A stretch of DNA of 64,000 nucleotides. Origin: Diaprepes abbreviatus. Lineage: Eukaryota; Arthropoda; Insecta; Coleoptera; Curculionidae. Made by a program: the position numbers and the translations under genes. The stretch is from contig JASJET010000057.1 in the NCBI GenBank assembly GCA_034092305.1, forward strand, positions 10,715,501-10,779,500, written 5' to 3'. A model generated the notes under the pieces. It was not told the origin of the DNA. It worked only from the letters and a program-made list of their open reading frames with translations, and did no database searches. Positions 45,600-57,094 of the stretch are shown piece after piece (positions within the stretch are counted from its first letter, which is position 1; each line of letters opens with the position of its first letter).

Positions 45600-46900
45600 T
45601 CAGAACATCCAAGAAAAAAAAACAAATAGAGGAGAATGGAATAAAGAAAATATGAAGAAAGATGCGGCTGATGTGTTAGAAAAGAAAAAGCGGCAATATT
45701 TTACAACGTGGCTTTGCCTATGTTAGAGCGGCGTATTAATGCTATGAAAAAGGGAGAACTGAAACTTACCCAAACTTTTGAACCTATAAAATCGATGTTA
45801 AAATCACAGGAAGAAGAAGAATTTAAAAAATATTTAACAGATATGGAAGCAAGATTATTTGAACTAAATACTGTACTTCGGCGACTCGCTTATCAGATTG
45901 TTATAAAAAAGGACAAGAAGCAGAGTATTGATCCAAATTTTGAATAGCCACTAGGAATTGGCTCAGAGGCATTTTGAAAAGAAATATAATCTTTCTATTC
46001 AGAAGCTAGAGGCAATTTCTGCTGCGCGGGCTTTTGGATTTAATAAACCAGCGGTAGATGCATTTTTTAATTTCCTGGAACAGATGTACGATAAAAATAA
46101 ACTTCCACGAGATCGCATATCTTCAATGTCGAAAAGTAATACTAAAATCATTGCACAAGAACCGAGGAAACAAGTAGGAGCTTTATCATCAGGGAAACGC
46201 GGTAAAACGGTTACTGTCGCAATATGTCTTAATGTAGCTAGCAAGTTCATGCTCCCACTTTTGGTTTTTCTAAGAAAAAGAATAAAGCTAGAGCTTGTAA
46301 ATAGCATACCTCCAGATTTTTGGGCCTGTTGCAGTAATTGAGGATGGATGACGAGAAAATTATTTCTGAAATGGTTGCATAAATTTATTAAATTTTCTCG
46401 TGTATCAAAAGACAATCTAATATTACTACCTCGTGGTGGACATGCAACGCGTACTAAGAATCTTGCTGTGTTTAACTTAATATGGTTTAATTATGTTTTT
46501 ATTGCCTCCTTAATGCTCTCACCACCTCAAGCCGCTAGATATATGTTTATGAAACCACTCTGCACCTATTGTGATCAAGGCAAATTGTTACGATCAAGCC
46601 TTGAAAAAGTCGTAACTATGTTCCAAGTCGACGAAATATTTAGGAATTCATATCTTTGAGCAGCAACCCTGCATATTGCATCGAACAGGTTTTTATGGTG
46701 ACCGTTTTATTGCTGTAGATACCACAGATGTTGCCCCAGATGTCGACTTAAATAATAAGTTACTGTTTCGCCGAGTGAGAAGAACAATCAAATAATATTA
46801 TCATACCTAAAAGATCTTCAGTTAACGAGAGCTTGAATATCGAAAACATTTGTGACATTAATGCTGAACCTACTCCGGGGTATTCTCACCATTACAATTA
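45600..46900 (+). pseudogene. Pogo/Tigger-type (DDE_1) transposase, decayed
   Basis: Plus-strand frames follow the pogo/Tigger layout. A basic start (RTSKKKKQIEENG), then 45708-45947 with the HTH/CENP-B-like region, including IKSMLKSQEEEEFKKYLTDM then LRRLAYQIVIKKDKKQ. From 45958 comes AQRHFEKKYNLSIQKLEAIS and AARAFGFNKPAVDAFFNFLE, leading to LPRDRI and a damaged 'VDETGV' stretch. The DDE_1 core follows: KQVGALSSGKRGKTVTVAIC, FMLPLLVFLRKRIKLELV. After a stop at 46341 comes WMTRKLFLKWLHKFIKF, then LLPRGGHATRTKNLAVFN, where the catalytic Asp of 'LDGH' is lost. It ends with FMKPLCTYCDQ and VTMFQVDEIFRNSYL. Beyond 46660 the frame is broken. Inactive. Confidence 0.75.
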
Positions 46901-48424
46901 AAAAACGGCTGTTATCAATCTTTCTACGTCAAATTTAACATGTCGTTATCTGGCTTCTGTGATTAACGTTACACCAAGAGACATTTTACCTATTCCAAAT
47001 ATGACAAGGAATGAAAGGAGAAAGAATATTCAACGTGGCAAGATAGCAATCTTGACATGTTCTCCTTATCAAAATTAGTTACAGAAAAATGTTAAAGAAA
47101 ACAGTCAAAAATCTCTAAAGTTAAAAGGCCAAAGGAAAATTTAGATAAAATATACAAAGTTAAGAATAAACTAAAAGTAAGACCATGAAAACGAAGGAAC
47201 AAATTAAGAGAAAGGAAGATGACAGTCAAGAATCGTGTGCCGATGTTGAGGATGAACTGACTTTTATATGCAAAAAACCCCAATTTTAATACTTGTCCCA
47301 TCATGTTCCCGACTTTGTTTTACCTTGCTCCGCATAAGGGATAGGATGAAAAAAAATAAAGATATTTAAAAAACTTTTTATTTTACGTTAGGAAATAGAT
47401 ATTTGTTCCTAAAATTAAAAGATTAATAAATTTTAATTACTTTAAAAAAATTATTAAAACTAATTGATTCATAAGCTTTGTTTTGTTAGAGCAAAACCTT
47501 AGCGCTCTCATCTTGCTCCAAGTTCCCCTAAATTTCTTCATAAATAAGACCAATAAAAAATTTTTTCAGATAATTCTAAAATAATGTTCTGTTAATTTCT
47601 AACTGAATTGAATGGTCAACGTTATTTATTGTAAACTAATTAACAAACGTAAATCTATGCAAATGAAGTAATTGTCACCAAAATAATTTTCAATAACCAG
47701 TAATTAATAATCGCTAATAAATGGACTCTTCGAATAATACCTCTATTGTATTCGATAATTATTCATATCGGAAATACCAAATTTTTCGCAGTTTTTGTAT
47801 ACCGTATTTTTGGGTCATGGTCACCATCAAATATTATCACTTTTAGCACAATACATGAACACAGCGCAAAATGTAAACACTTTTTTAACAAAATTTACAC
47901 AAAACACTGCCCAAAAATGTGTATTTTTAATAAAAAGTAATTATGTGAGCCTGTCGAGTTCTTTTATGTCTATATTTGACTTACATTTTGAATGAAACAC
48001 GTGTTTTACTGAAAAACTTTGCAGCGAAATTGTAATTATTCCACTATTGTAATGAGAAAAGTGATAAAAATTTTAAAAGTTGCAGCGGAATATTTTTTAA
48101 CGGAAGCGTTTTAATAAACAATGATCTGAATAAAAGTTGTCGGGTTTCAAAGGGGATATTCAAAAGTGATATTGAATTTGACCTTAATCCTTGAAGGTTA
48201 TTTCAAGGGTAAGTGTTTTTTTAATGGGCACTCCCTTTCTAAATTACAGAAATGTAAAGTTCTGAAAATTATGCGACCAACAGTATTAACTTACAGATTT
48301 ACCAATTATTTAAAAGTCATTTGAAGATTAAGACTGTTAAAAATGAGTACTTACTCAAGTAAGTAGACTTGAACTCCAAAATTATTTAGATGAAGGTGGG
48401 TGATTATCGAGGATCTTACCCAAC
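46901..48424. other. Tail of the pogo-like region and unrecognised AT-rich sequence
   Basis: Decayed C-terminal coding (for example KRKEDDSQESCADVEDELTF near 47208-47270) extends to about 47290. From 47300 on, nothing is recognised apart from short 'gaccttaatccttgaaggttatttcaaggg' text at about 48180 related to the repeat at 42235. Confidence 0.4.
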
Positions 48425-48492
48425 AGTAACCTTAATGCGAAGTAGTAGATATCTGTTAGACTTGCATTGTCTTTATTTTTGTTGAATATCGC

Positions 48493-48522
48493 GACGTTTC
48501 GGCTAGTAGTTATCTCTAGCCG
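48493..48522 (-). ncRNA. Terminal hairpin with GAAAC, hammerhead-like (degenerate)
   Basis: Minus-strand CGGCTAG-agataacta-CTAGCCG followed by GAAACGTCGCG. Penelope-like termini often hold a hammerhead motif whose stem II and GAAAC look like this. The first core segment (CTGANGA) is not intact (TTGAAAG), so self-cleavage is doubtful. The inverted copy at 51323-51352 has the same degenerate core. Confidence 0.4.
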
Positions 48523-48637
48523 CTTTCAAGCGAAACTAAATAAATCCCTTACCTACATGACTATTTATACTAAAAGTAAATGCAGTGGAGTGTGACTGAG
48601 ATGGGTGCAGTCATGCCTGCTATGGCAAAATCTCATT

Positions 48638-49108
48638 TTATGCTGCATTTAGTTTTAGTTTAAGAAGTGGTTTCCACACTTCCCTTATATCTAAAGATGG
48701 TTTACTAAAACAACTCGGGTTCCGAAGTATAACCGCGGCTTCTTTGAATTTTTGTTTTCTCCAATATTGTTCTCGGTGTAGTATTTTAGCTTCAGACCAG
48801 TTTATGTGGTGTCCATGAGTCCAGGCATGGTTGGCGGTACTAGATTTTTCTGTTTCTCTTCGAGATGTGCATTTTTGGTGTTCTTTGATCCTTACGTCAA
48901 GAGGTTTCTTTGTTTCGCCAACGTAGAAATTGCCACATTCATATAGTATCTGATATACCCAGTTCTTAATGTCCCTTTGAGTTGTTGGTTTGACCCTAGT
49001 GAGCCGACTTCTTAGAGAGTTATTTGAATTGAAAACAACATTGATTTTATGTCGTTTTCTTATCCTTCTAACTTTTTCTGAAATGCCTTTTACATAGGGA
49101 TTGTTCAA
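48638..49108 (-). pseudogene. Penelope-like GIY-YIG endonuclease domain
   Basis: A 156-codon open segment that forms the C-terminal part of the Penelope-like polyprotein. A basic stretch (SEKVRRIRKRHKINVVFN) leads to NWVYQILYECGNFYVGETK, the GIY-YIG motif pair in the Penelope form (YQI...YVG). PLDVRIKEHQ follows, with the conserved Arg and His, then ANHAWTHGHHINWSEAKIL with the HxxxW-like block and catalytic-region Glu-rich segment. The open frame is separated from the RT part by stops at 49109-49296. The inverted copy at 50869-51132 encodes the same domain. Confidence 0.8.
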
Positions 49109-49296
49109 TACTGGATTTCGTTCTTCATTCGTTGTGTTATTGTCCTATTTCTGCGTTGTTCTAGAAATTTATCCACTAGATATACTGGGTATCCGTCGGC
49201 TGTCAGGTTATTTTTAATGTAATCTATCTCTTTCGTCAAGTTCTCGTTGGAGTTGCAGAGAGTTAAGGCTGTCTCTACGACATTTCTTATAATTTC

Positions 49297-50574
49297 TTAT
49301 TTAGTGTTGTTGAAGTGATTACATGAATAATTAAGGTATTGTCCTGTGTGCGTGGCTTTTCTGTAAACCGAAGTTCGAATTTGTTTGCCATTTCTTTCAA
49401 CCAAGACATCTAAGAATGGTAATTTATTTTCTATTTCTTTCTCCATGGTGAGTTTAATAGTTGGGCTGATATTGTTGAGATGAAAAAGGAAGTTTCGAAG
49501 TTCTTCGTCGTTTCCACTCCAAATAATAAAGGTATCGTCTACGTATCTGAACCATAACTTTGGTTTCTTAGTTGTGGATTCAATTGCAAACGTCTCGAAC
49601 CATGCCATGAAAATATTTGCGACCACCGGTGAGAGTGAAGATCTCATCGGTAGTTCATCATCCTGGATGTAGAATTTTTCCTTTTCCTGAAAATAAGAAT
49701 TAGTCAAACAACTTTCCAATAAGTCCATAATCACGTGCGATGGTAAAGATGTTCTTTCTGCTAAGGTCTGGTCTTATTCAAGTTTCTTTCTTATGATGTT
49801 TAGTGACTTCTTAATTGGAACGTTAGTGTATAGGATTTTCACGTCAAAGCTAATAAAATGGTCTTCCGGTTGTAGTTATATTTCACGTATAATTTTTACG
49901 AAATGTTGCGAGCTCTTAACCCAGGATAATGTATTTTCTTATAATGGTCTCAGGATTGGAAGAAGAAATTTGGCAAGCTAGAAGTCGGAGAATTCCGGGA
50001 ACTCGTGATAGGTCGTAAGGGCATGTATTGCTTATGTATTTTCGGGAGTCCATAAAGATGTGGAGTTTTGCTATGGTGTAGCGTCAACTGAGTCCGGATC
50101 CTCTTAGGAATATACCGTTCATGTTTCTTAAGAACGCGATCAATTCTTCCTTCAATTGCAGATGTGAGATCTTTAGCAAGAGATTTATAATTTCTTTTCC
50201 TTAAAACTTTATCCGCTGGTAGAATTTTAATACTGGAGTCCTTCTTAAGGTTATCTAGGGGCAGTTTTCTCATCTTTGCTGATGTTTGGTTCCATTTTTC
50301 TAGATTTTTTGAGAATTTCTCTTATTTTCCATCTGAACTCTTCTGCAAAAGGGTCTTCGATGTACACTGAGTCCGCGGCGCTGATTATATCGAGAACTCT
50401 TGGCGCAACCGTGAAGTTCAAACCTTTAGTAAGTAGTGAATTTTCCGCTGAGGTTAATTCTTTGGAAGATATATTAACAATTGTCATCTTACTTTGAGAT
50501 GGCTGTTGTCGTTCTTGTCTGCTCTGGTATTTGAAAAATTTCTTTTGATGTATGGTTTCTTGTTTTGTTCTCAC
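49297..50574 (-). pseudogene. Penelope-like reverse transcriptase, frame-shifted
   Basis: Read in order on the minus strand, 50574-50251 is the N-terminal part (KKFFKYQSRQERQQ, SSKELTSAENSLLTKGLNFT). 50273-49950 has the RT entrance with SIKILPADKV, HLYGLPKIHKQYMPLRPIT and the LPN stretch. A broken part follows at 49950-49735 (HFVKII, LQPEDH, LTFQL). 49734-49297 holds the catalytic half: MRSSLSPVVANIFMAWFET, LWFRYVDDTFIIWSG with the Y-V-D-D box at 49545-49534, and NKLPFLDVLVERNGKQI. The motif order and the YVDD box fit the Penelope family, which is related to telomerase RT. At least three frameshifts separate the open pieces. The overlap of the first two segments marks one of them. Confidence 0.8.
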
Positions 50575-50667
50575 TTTGCCACAAGTGGCGTCAATTTTTC
50601 TTAAGATAAGGGCGTAGTCTTCTTCTAATATATAGCGATGAAAGAGATAGATTACATTAAAAATGAT

Positions 50668-51446
50668 TGATTTCTAGAACAACGCAGAAATGGGACAATA
50701 TCGATAACGAATGAAGAACGAAATCCATTATTGCACATCCCCTTTGTTAAAGGCATTTCAGAAAAAGTTAGAAGGATAAGAAAATGATATAAAATCAAAG
50801 TTATTTTCAATTCAAATAATTCTCTGAGAAGTCGGCTCACTAAGGTCAAACCAACAACTCAACGGGACATGAAGAACTGTGAATATCAGATACCATGTGA
50901 ATGTGACAATTTCTACTTTGGCGAAACAAAGAGACCTCTTGACGTAAGGACCAAAGAACACCAAAAATACACATCTCGAGGAAAAACAGAAAAATCTGGT
51001 GCCACCAACCATGTCTGGGCTCATGAATATCAAATAAAATGGTCTGAAGCTAAAATACTACACCGAGAACAACATTGGACCAAACGAAACTTCAAGGAAG
51101 CCGCGGTTACATCAGAACCCGAGTTGTTTTAGTAAACCATCTTTAGATATAAAGGAAGTGTGGAAACCACTTCTTAATAATTGTAAATTAAAACTAAATG
51201 CAGCATAAAATAAGATTTTGCCATAGCAGGCATGACTGCACCCATCTCAGCCACAGTCTACTGCATTTACTTTTAGTGTAACTAGTCATGTAGCTAAGGG
51301 ATTTATTTAGTTTCACTTGAAAACGGCTAGAGTTAACTATTAGCCGAAACGTCGCGATATTCAACAAAAATAAAGAAAATGGAAGTCCAATAGATATCTA
51401 CTACTTCGCAAGAAACATCGTTGTTTATGACCTTTAAACACACACT
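50668..51446 (+). pseudogene. Inverted 3' part of the Penelope-like element
   Basis: The plus-strand copy begins near the text 'tagaacaacgcagaaatggg' and includes the basic linker (FVKGISEKVRRIRK). The GIY-YIG domain is at 50869-51132 (NCEYQIPCECDNFYFGETK, PLDVRTKEHQKYTSR). It has the changes YVG to YFG and, after SEAKILHREQHW, a frameshift to the tail (LFSKPSLDIKEVWKPLL). The terminal hairpin and GAAACGTCGCG follow at 51323-51356. Confidence 0.8.
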
Positions 51447-51458
51447 AGTAACCTTAAT

Positions 51459-52437
51459 TTTAAAATTCGTCCAGATTATTTTATGATTGAATCCTATTTC
51501 GTAGTAGAAATAACAGACGTTGACATTAAAAAATGGTTAAAAATTCTTCACTTTCATATTCAAAGTAATTTGAAGGTGACATCATGTTAATCATATATGA
51601 ACCCATATTTTTAAATCCGTAAACTCACATTTCGCGAAATTCTACTACTTATAAGTAAAATTTACTTCCACTGGTAATAAGTAGGGTAAATTATTCGTAC
51701 GGAATGGAGATTTCTCTTCTTATTACTAAAAAAGTACAAAATTCGCAATTTTCTTGCAATAATTTACTCCATTTCCATAATTTCTGAGCCCAAGCTTAGC
51801 TCATACATGAGCTATTCCTACTTGCTTTTAAAGGCCATGGGACAGTTAATCAAGGCGCCAATCGCACTTCACCATGCCATCACTTAATGCCTATTCACAG
51901 TCTCTCTAGAATTAATTATGAGCAATTATATTAAGTATATTAGTATAATTAAAAATAATTGGCCATTTTATCTATTATCCTATGACCTATACGTATATAA
52001 ACTATTTGCTTATACTTTATTTTATATAACATAAAAATGTCCTTTAAACAATAATCTATCAAATACGATAAAATGCCTTAATTATATCAAACGCAACCCC
52101 TCTGGTCTTACCATATTATTCAATAGCTTGGCTCCAAAATGTGTCGCTTAAGTGCTGATTGAGTCTGTAACTTTTGATGTTACCGAAAGAAATTTAAGTG
52201 GCTATTTTGGGAGTCTTTTTTATATGATTTCATTTACCTCTGCTTGTTTGACTTAAAAATTTCAACTAAGTTTTAATCTATTTTTTAAACTCAACTTGAC
52301 TTAAACTTTGCATATATTTATCAGTTTTGTGACAATACAATATGTGAAACAAATATCCTATTTCATCTGTTTCCTGGAATTTAATGAAAGAAGTGTAAAG
52401 CAAATATATTTTTTTAAGTTATCCTATTTTATTTAAA
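51459..52437. other. Unrecognised AT-rich stretch
   Basis: No gene or repeat boundary is supported. Confidence 0.35.
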
Positions 52438-54790
52438 AAATATGTTGTAGATGTTCCAAAAATAAGAGACGCGTATTATCATTTATCTGCGGAAATTCAT
52501 TTTAACCCCTAAAAGCAGTATTTTGACATATCTCAGGTTCTAAGTGAGATATATAAATAGAATGTAATTTAATTTTTTGTTGTTCGAAATGATATTAAAC
52601 TGTGGTTTTTTTTTCCTCCAAGGATATCATCCCTTATTTTTTATAAGGGTATACCATCTATTCGCGTATGTAATTTAATTCTAAAAATTAGGAAATTTAA
52701 TAAGATTGTTTGAAAATACTTTTTTCACGAATACCATAATTAACTCAAGTTGATATCTTTCGGGGTGACCAAAAATAAACTAGTAAAATAGGGTAAACCG
52801 CCCCCAAATAATTTCTTCACATTTTTACGAAACAAATTGGAAATTACTTGTTATTTGAAATGAAGTTAAACAATAGTATTTTCTCTTAAGGGTGAAAATA
52901 CTATAGTTTAACTTCCTTGAAGATATCATTCGAAGGATGTCGTTTCATATATGTATAATTTTCTTTAAAATGCCAAATTACAGTTGATATGAACATTACA
53001 GAGCTTACTGAAAATTTTTCTTTTAATTGATAGAAAAATATATACTTATTTCGTTGGTTAAGTATTCATGTGTGTAAACTAATATAATTCATGACAAATA
53101 GCAATTTCTATATCTGTAACGTTCATTTAAATTAAAATTTAACAATACTAAGCATAATAATATATGTATGAAACTTCGAACATACCCCTGTAGAAGTAGC
53201 ATAACGTCAGAACTAGGGCCCGGTTGTTTGAACGCTGAAAAACGTAATAATATTTTTATTTATATTTGAAAAAGTGTTGATAAACAGTAGATATTTAATT
53301 TCTTGGTACAGACATACCGATTTTATGCTATCCTTTTCTAATTGGATTATTTAAACGAGTATCATCGGTACGTCCTTCGAACATACCCCTGGGTACATCA
53401 ATTCTGAAAACAAAGTATGAATATATGGTTGCCTAAATTTTTATTATTGTTATTTTCAATATGTAAACAATCTAACAATATTTACCGATAAAAATAAGTT
53501 TTTAAATCCTCTTTTTGTTAATATTAATTGTAAACTTCGCATTTATAGTAATTTCTAACACTTAGAAACACCGAAAAAAGTCACGACAAGCAATTAAACT
53601 GAAAGACAAGATAAGTAAATATGTTTATGTCTGTCAGACATCAAAAAAGCGTCTCCCCCACCGACCATAAACAGCCTTCAGACAAATCTATTGTTCTTTA
53701 AATCTAGAGTATGATCGAAGGTATGAAATGACGGTTTACTTTTATAAAAAATAAGGAATAATATACTTGGGAGTGAAAATACCATAGTTTAACATCATCT
53801 CGAATAACAAGTAATTGTGATTTTGTTTTGTAGAAATATCTTAATTAGAAATCAAAATATTAAAAAAACGTATTTGGGGGTGGCTCGCCCTCTTTTACTA
53901 GTTTATTTTCGGAAACCGCAAAACACGTCAACTTAAGTTCCTTATTGTGTTCGTAAAAAAAGTATTATCAACAAATTTGGTTTAATTTCCTAATTTCCAG
54001 AATTAAATTATGTAAATGAATTAGAAGATTAACCCTCATAAAAGGTAGGAGATGATATCTATGGGGATAAAACAACATGGTATAACCTCACTTCAACCAA
54101 CTGGTAATTTCCACTTTGTTTTGTAAGATCTCAATTAAAATTTGAGCTTTGAAAAAAATTTATTTGGGGGTGACTCATCCTCTATTACTACTTCATGTTT
54201 TGAAACCTCAAAATTAAATTTCGTAATTTTTAGAATTAAATTACATGAGCTAGTAGATGGTTTACCGTTATAAGAAATAAAGGATGATATCTTTGGGGGT
54301 TAAAATACCATAATTTAACACCTTTTCAAATAACAAGTAATTTTCATTTCATTTTGTAAATATATCTCAATTAGGACTTGCAATTTAAAAAGAAAAACGT
54401 ATTTAGGGGTAGCTCACTCTCTTTTACTAGTTTATTTTTAGAAACCCCGAAACCCGTCAACATAAGTTACTTATAATATTTGTGAAAAAAATATTTTCAA
54501 ACAACGCCATTAAATTTAGTAAATTTTAGAATCAAATTACAGGCGTAAATATATGGTTTATCCTAATAAAAAATAAGGGATGATATCATTGGGGGAAAGA
54601 TACCAAAGTTTAACATAATTTCGAACAACAAATAATTCTCATTTTGTTTAGTAACTTAGAACTTGAAATATTTCAAAAATACTATTTTTAGGGATGAACT
54701 TTAGGAGCAGTTTTCCCCTCGTTATAATGAATCTACGCAGTTAAAAAAAATACCTGTCTCTTACTTTATACCCACTACAACATATTGAAG
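52438..54790. mobile_element. Foldback-like element with arms of ~300-bp subrepeats
   Basis: The left arm (52438-52960) is the inverted complement of modules in the right arm (about 53729-54790). Diagnostic blocks in each module: 'ggtttacc...ataaaaaataaggga', 'tgatatc.ttggggg', 'aaaatacca.agtttaaca', 'cgaataacaagtaatt', 'ttactagtttatttt.gaaac'. The right arm has modules starting near 53729, 54027, 54254 and 54551 (the second shortened by ~70 bp); the left arm has about one and a half. The outer ends match ('acaacatatt' inverted to 'aatatgttgt'). The ~770-bp middle (52961-53728) is unrelated and non-coding. No transposase seen. Confidence 0.7.
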
Positions 54791-57094
54791 TTTCATTAAA
54801 ATCAGAGCCGGACACTTCAGGCGCCATCCTTCATATTTAACCAAAAATGAAATTAATAGGCGTCCAAGACTGTCTTTGAAAAAAATTATAAATTACTAAT
54901 AGTAGCTCCGACGTAACAAGTTCAACACTGCCATTCAGTAAGAAATAAAAAATCACAACATTTTCTTATTAAATATTTCGGACCAATGAGAAGTTTTAGA
55001 AAATTACAATGATTTTTAACTGCTTGGGAGATAGCAATAGTAATGTACATTAGTTAAATTTAATACCCCTGCATATAGCTTATATCATCAATTTTTACGT
55101 AAGCAAGAAAAAATAATTTAAAAAATTTTATTTTATTAAATGGGGCATTACTTACGAAATTCGCGGTCGACGATAATTCGAAAATTTACATTTTATTCAG
55201 AGATAACACTAATAGTAATACATTAAATTAAATTAACACGTTCACCGATGGAAGATTTTATACTAAATGAAACAAGTTCTAAAATTTGCTATCAGTTCTT
55301 CAGTTTTGTCTAAAATAATATTGGGAAATACATAATTCGAGAGTGCTTTTACTAAACGTAGTTTAAAATGTAAGTTCTTCTAGTCAAGAGTTTTTCAAGA
55401 TATGTAACGCGATCCTACATCGACAATAAAAAATAGATAATAGCTGAGGACTCCCTCAGCTTTATAAAACATATTGAATCTTTCTTTCCGAAACATTTTA
55501 TTGCTAAAGAAATGAAATAACTCCTAGAAAGAGGAAATATCGCTTTCAAGCCACGTGGGTATTCAGAGAAATAAATGAGGCGATTTTTTTTGATAAAACT
55601 CGCAGTTCAACAGATGTGTACGTATACACATATTATATAAAAATATTAAAGTATTTACCATAAACCTGGTTATCTAATAAAGTTTATGTGATCCTAGCGG
55701 CTAAAATAGCAGATAGGCGAGCACAACCAATTGCGTACAATGATAGAGAGAGAGAGAAAGAGAAATAATTATTACTTCATTATTTAATTATAGATTGCGG
55801 ATTCTATAGAAGAAAGTTGCCTCACGCCTCAAAAGGGATAGAGCGTTTTTGAAGACCAAGACCTCTTTTTATAATTTCGGTCATGTGACAGAAGTTTCCA
55901 ATGACATTTGGAGTATCATGCCTAGCTCCACAATTAGAAAGAGAGGTCCTGCTCCTCGAAAACGCATATACATTAAAGTAATATTAATTTATCTTACGTC
56001 TATGCATACAACAAATCTTAACCTCTCTAATCTACATACGCGGAAAACCGAGATCCATAGAACACGACAGAATTTTGATTTCCTCCGATTAGGTAGATTG
56101 TGAACTCGCTTTTTTTGTTCTCTTGGATGTTGGATCTTGCTTTATCCCGGTTGGGTTGGTTATGAATCTGGCCCAGAGTACTGTACTGACTAAGGTACTG
56201 ATTATGGTGATTACAAATCCGATATTTGAGTAACATATTACAGTTCATAAAAATATATGTAGAGTAGGAGTACTAGAACTAACATTTGGAAGAATATTTA
56301 ATCCTTTCCGGGAAAAATTCCGATTTTTTTATATCGTCGTCAATATGCTTGGTTCGTTATTTTAAATTTTGCGAAGTAAACTGTAGCACCTAAGCTAACA
56401 ATTTAAGACTAAAAGAAATTTTCTAGAGATTTGTTTTATCTGAGATATTAAAACATAATTTTTTTTGAGGCCTCTACTTTTAGGAGGCATATTGGGTCCG
56501 ATAAGTTGTTTGTTCATAAAAGGCAGCTGGTCGAGACCATACGCTAATATTTGAGACCTGGTAGAACACTGTGGATGGCCTTGAATTCTGGACAAAGAAG
56601 AGTTGTTGCTTTGATAAAGAATGCCCCATATTTATCATGTCTCAGCCTATGTATTTAGAAAAGTTGTCTTTTTCCCTTTTAACCTTAAAAAACGGAGAGA
56701 TAGCTGTAATGCACTAATAGTGAAATTCACAGAAAGCAACCATCTATTCAAAACTCATATTCTGTAGTACACAGACTGTGATATTATTGATTTTTATTAA
56801 TTTTCTACTGCTCCGGAATATACACCTAAATTTTTCAGTTTTATCTTATTTAGCATTAAAAATGAGGATAAGTTTGTGTAAGGCTTTGAAATTTTTCCAA
56901 CTTAGTATTTTTATACAGCTATTTTCCTGCTAATTTTAAGTTCAGTGATAATCTTAGTTGGATATGTCGTTCTACTTATAACTGGCTATGGTAGCATTGA
57001 AAAACAATCAAATGCGAAAGAAATATGTGAATCTATCATCATTTGAAAGTTATTAATAATCATGCCGGGGTGCTTAAATTGTACAAATTAAAAT
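54791..57094. other. Unrecognised AT-rich stretch
   Basis: Contains a short (GA)n patch at about 55745-55766. Open frames at 55849-56103 (plus) and 56395-56595 (minus) have no known domain; the latter region is less AT-rich and may be transposon-derived, but I could not place it. Confidence 0.35.

Larger units (their letters stand above)
48425..51458. mobile_element. Penelope-like element joined to an inverted truncated copy, with 12-bp flanking repeat
   Basis: A nearly full Penelope-like element on the minus strand (50640 to 48437) is joined head-to-head to a 5'-truncated plus-strand copy (about 50668 to 51446). The two share an inverted repeat of ~740 bp comprising the GIY-YIG endonuclease part and the terminal region. 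Both end in GCGAAGTAGTAGATATCT followed inward by CTTTATTTTTGTTGAATATCGCGACGTTTCGG (split across the text). The perfect direct repeat AGTAACCTTAAT flanks the whole unit (48425-48436 and 51447-51458), as a target duplication would. Inverted partial copies are characteristic of Penelope-like insertions. Reading frames are interrupted, so it is not active now. Confidence 0.85.

Noticed and set aside
45999..46415. 138-codon minus-strand frame
   Set aside because: It is the antisense shadow of the pogo-like transposase at 45958-46341.
49793..50497. Plus-strand frames across the Penelope-like reverse transcriptase
   Set aside because: Antisense shadows of the minus-strand RT segments.
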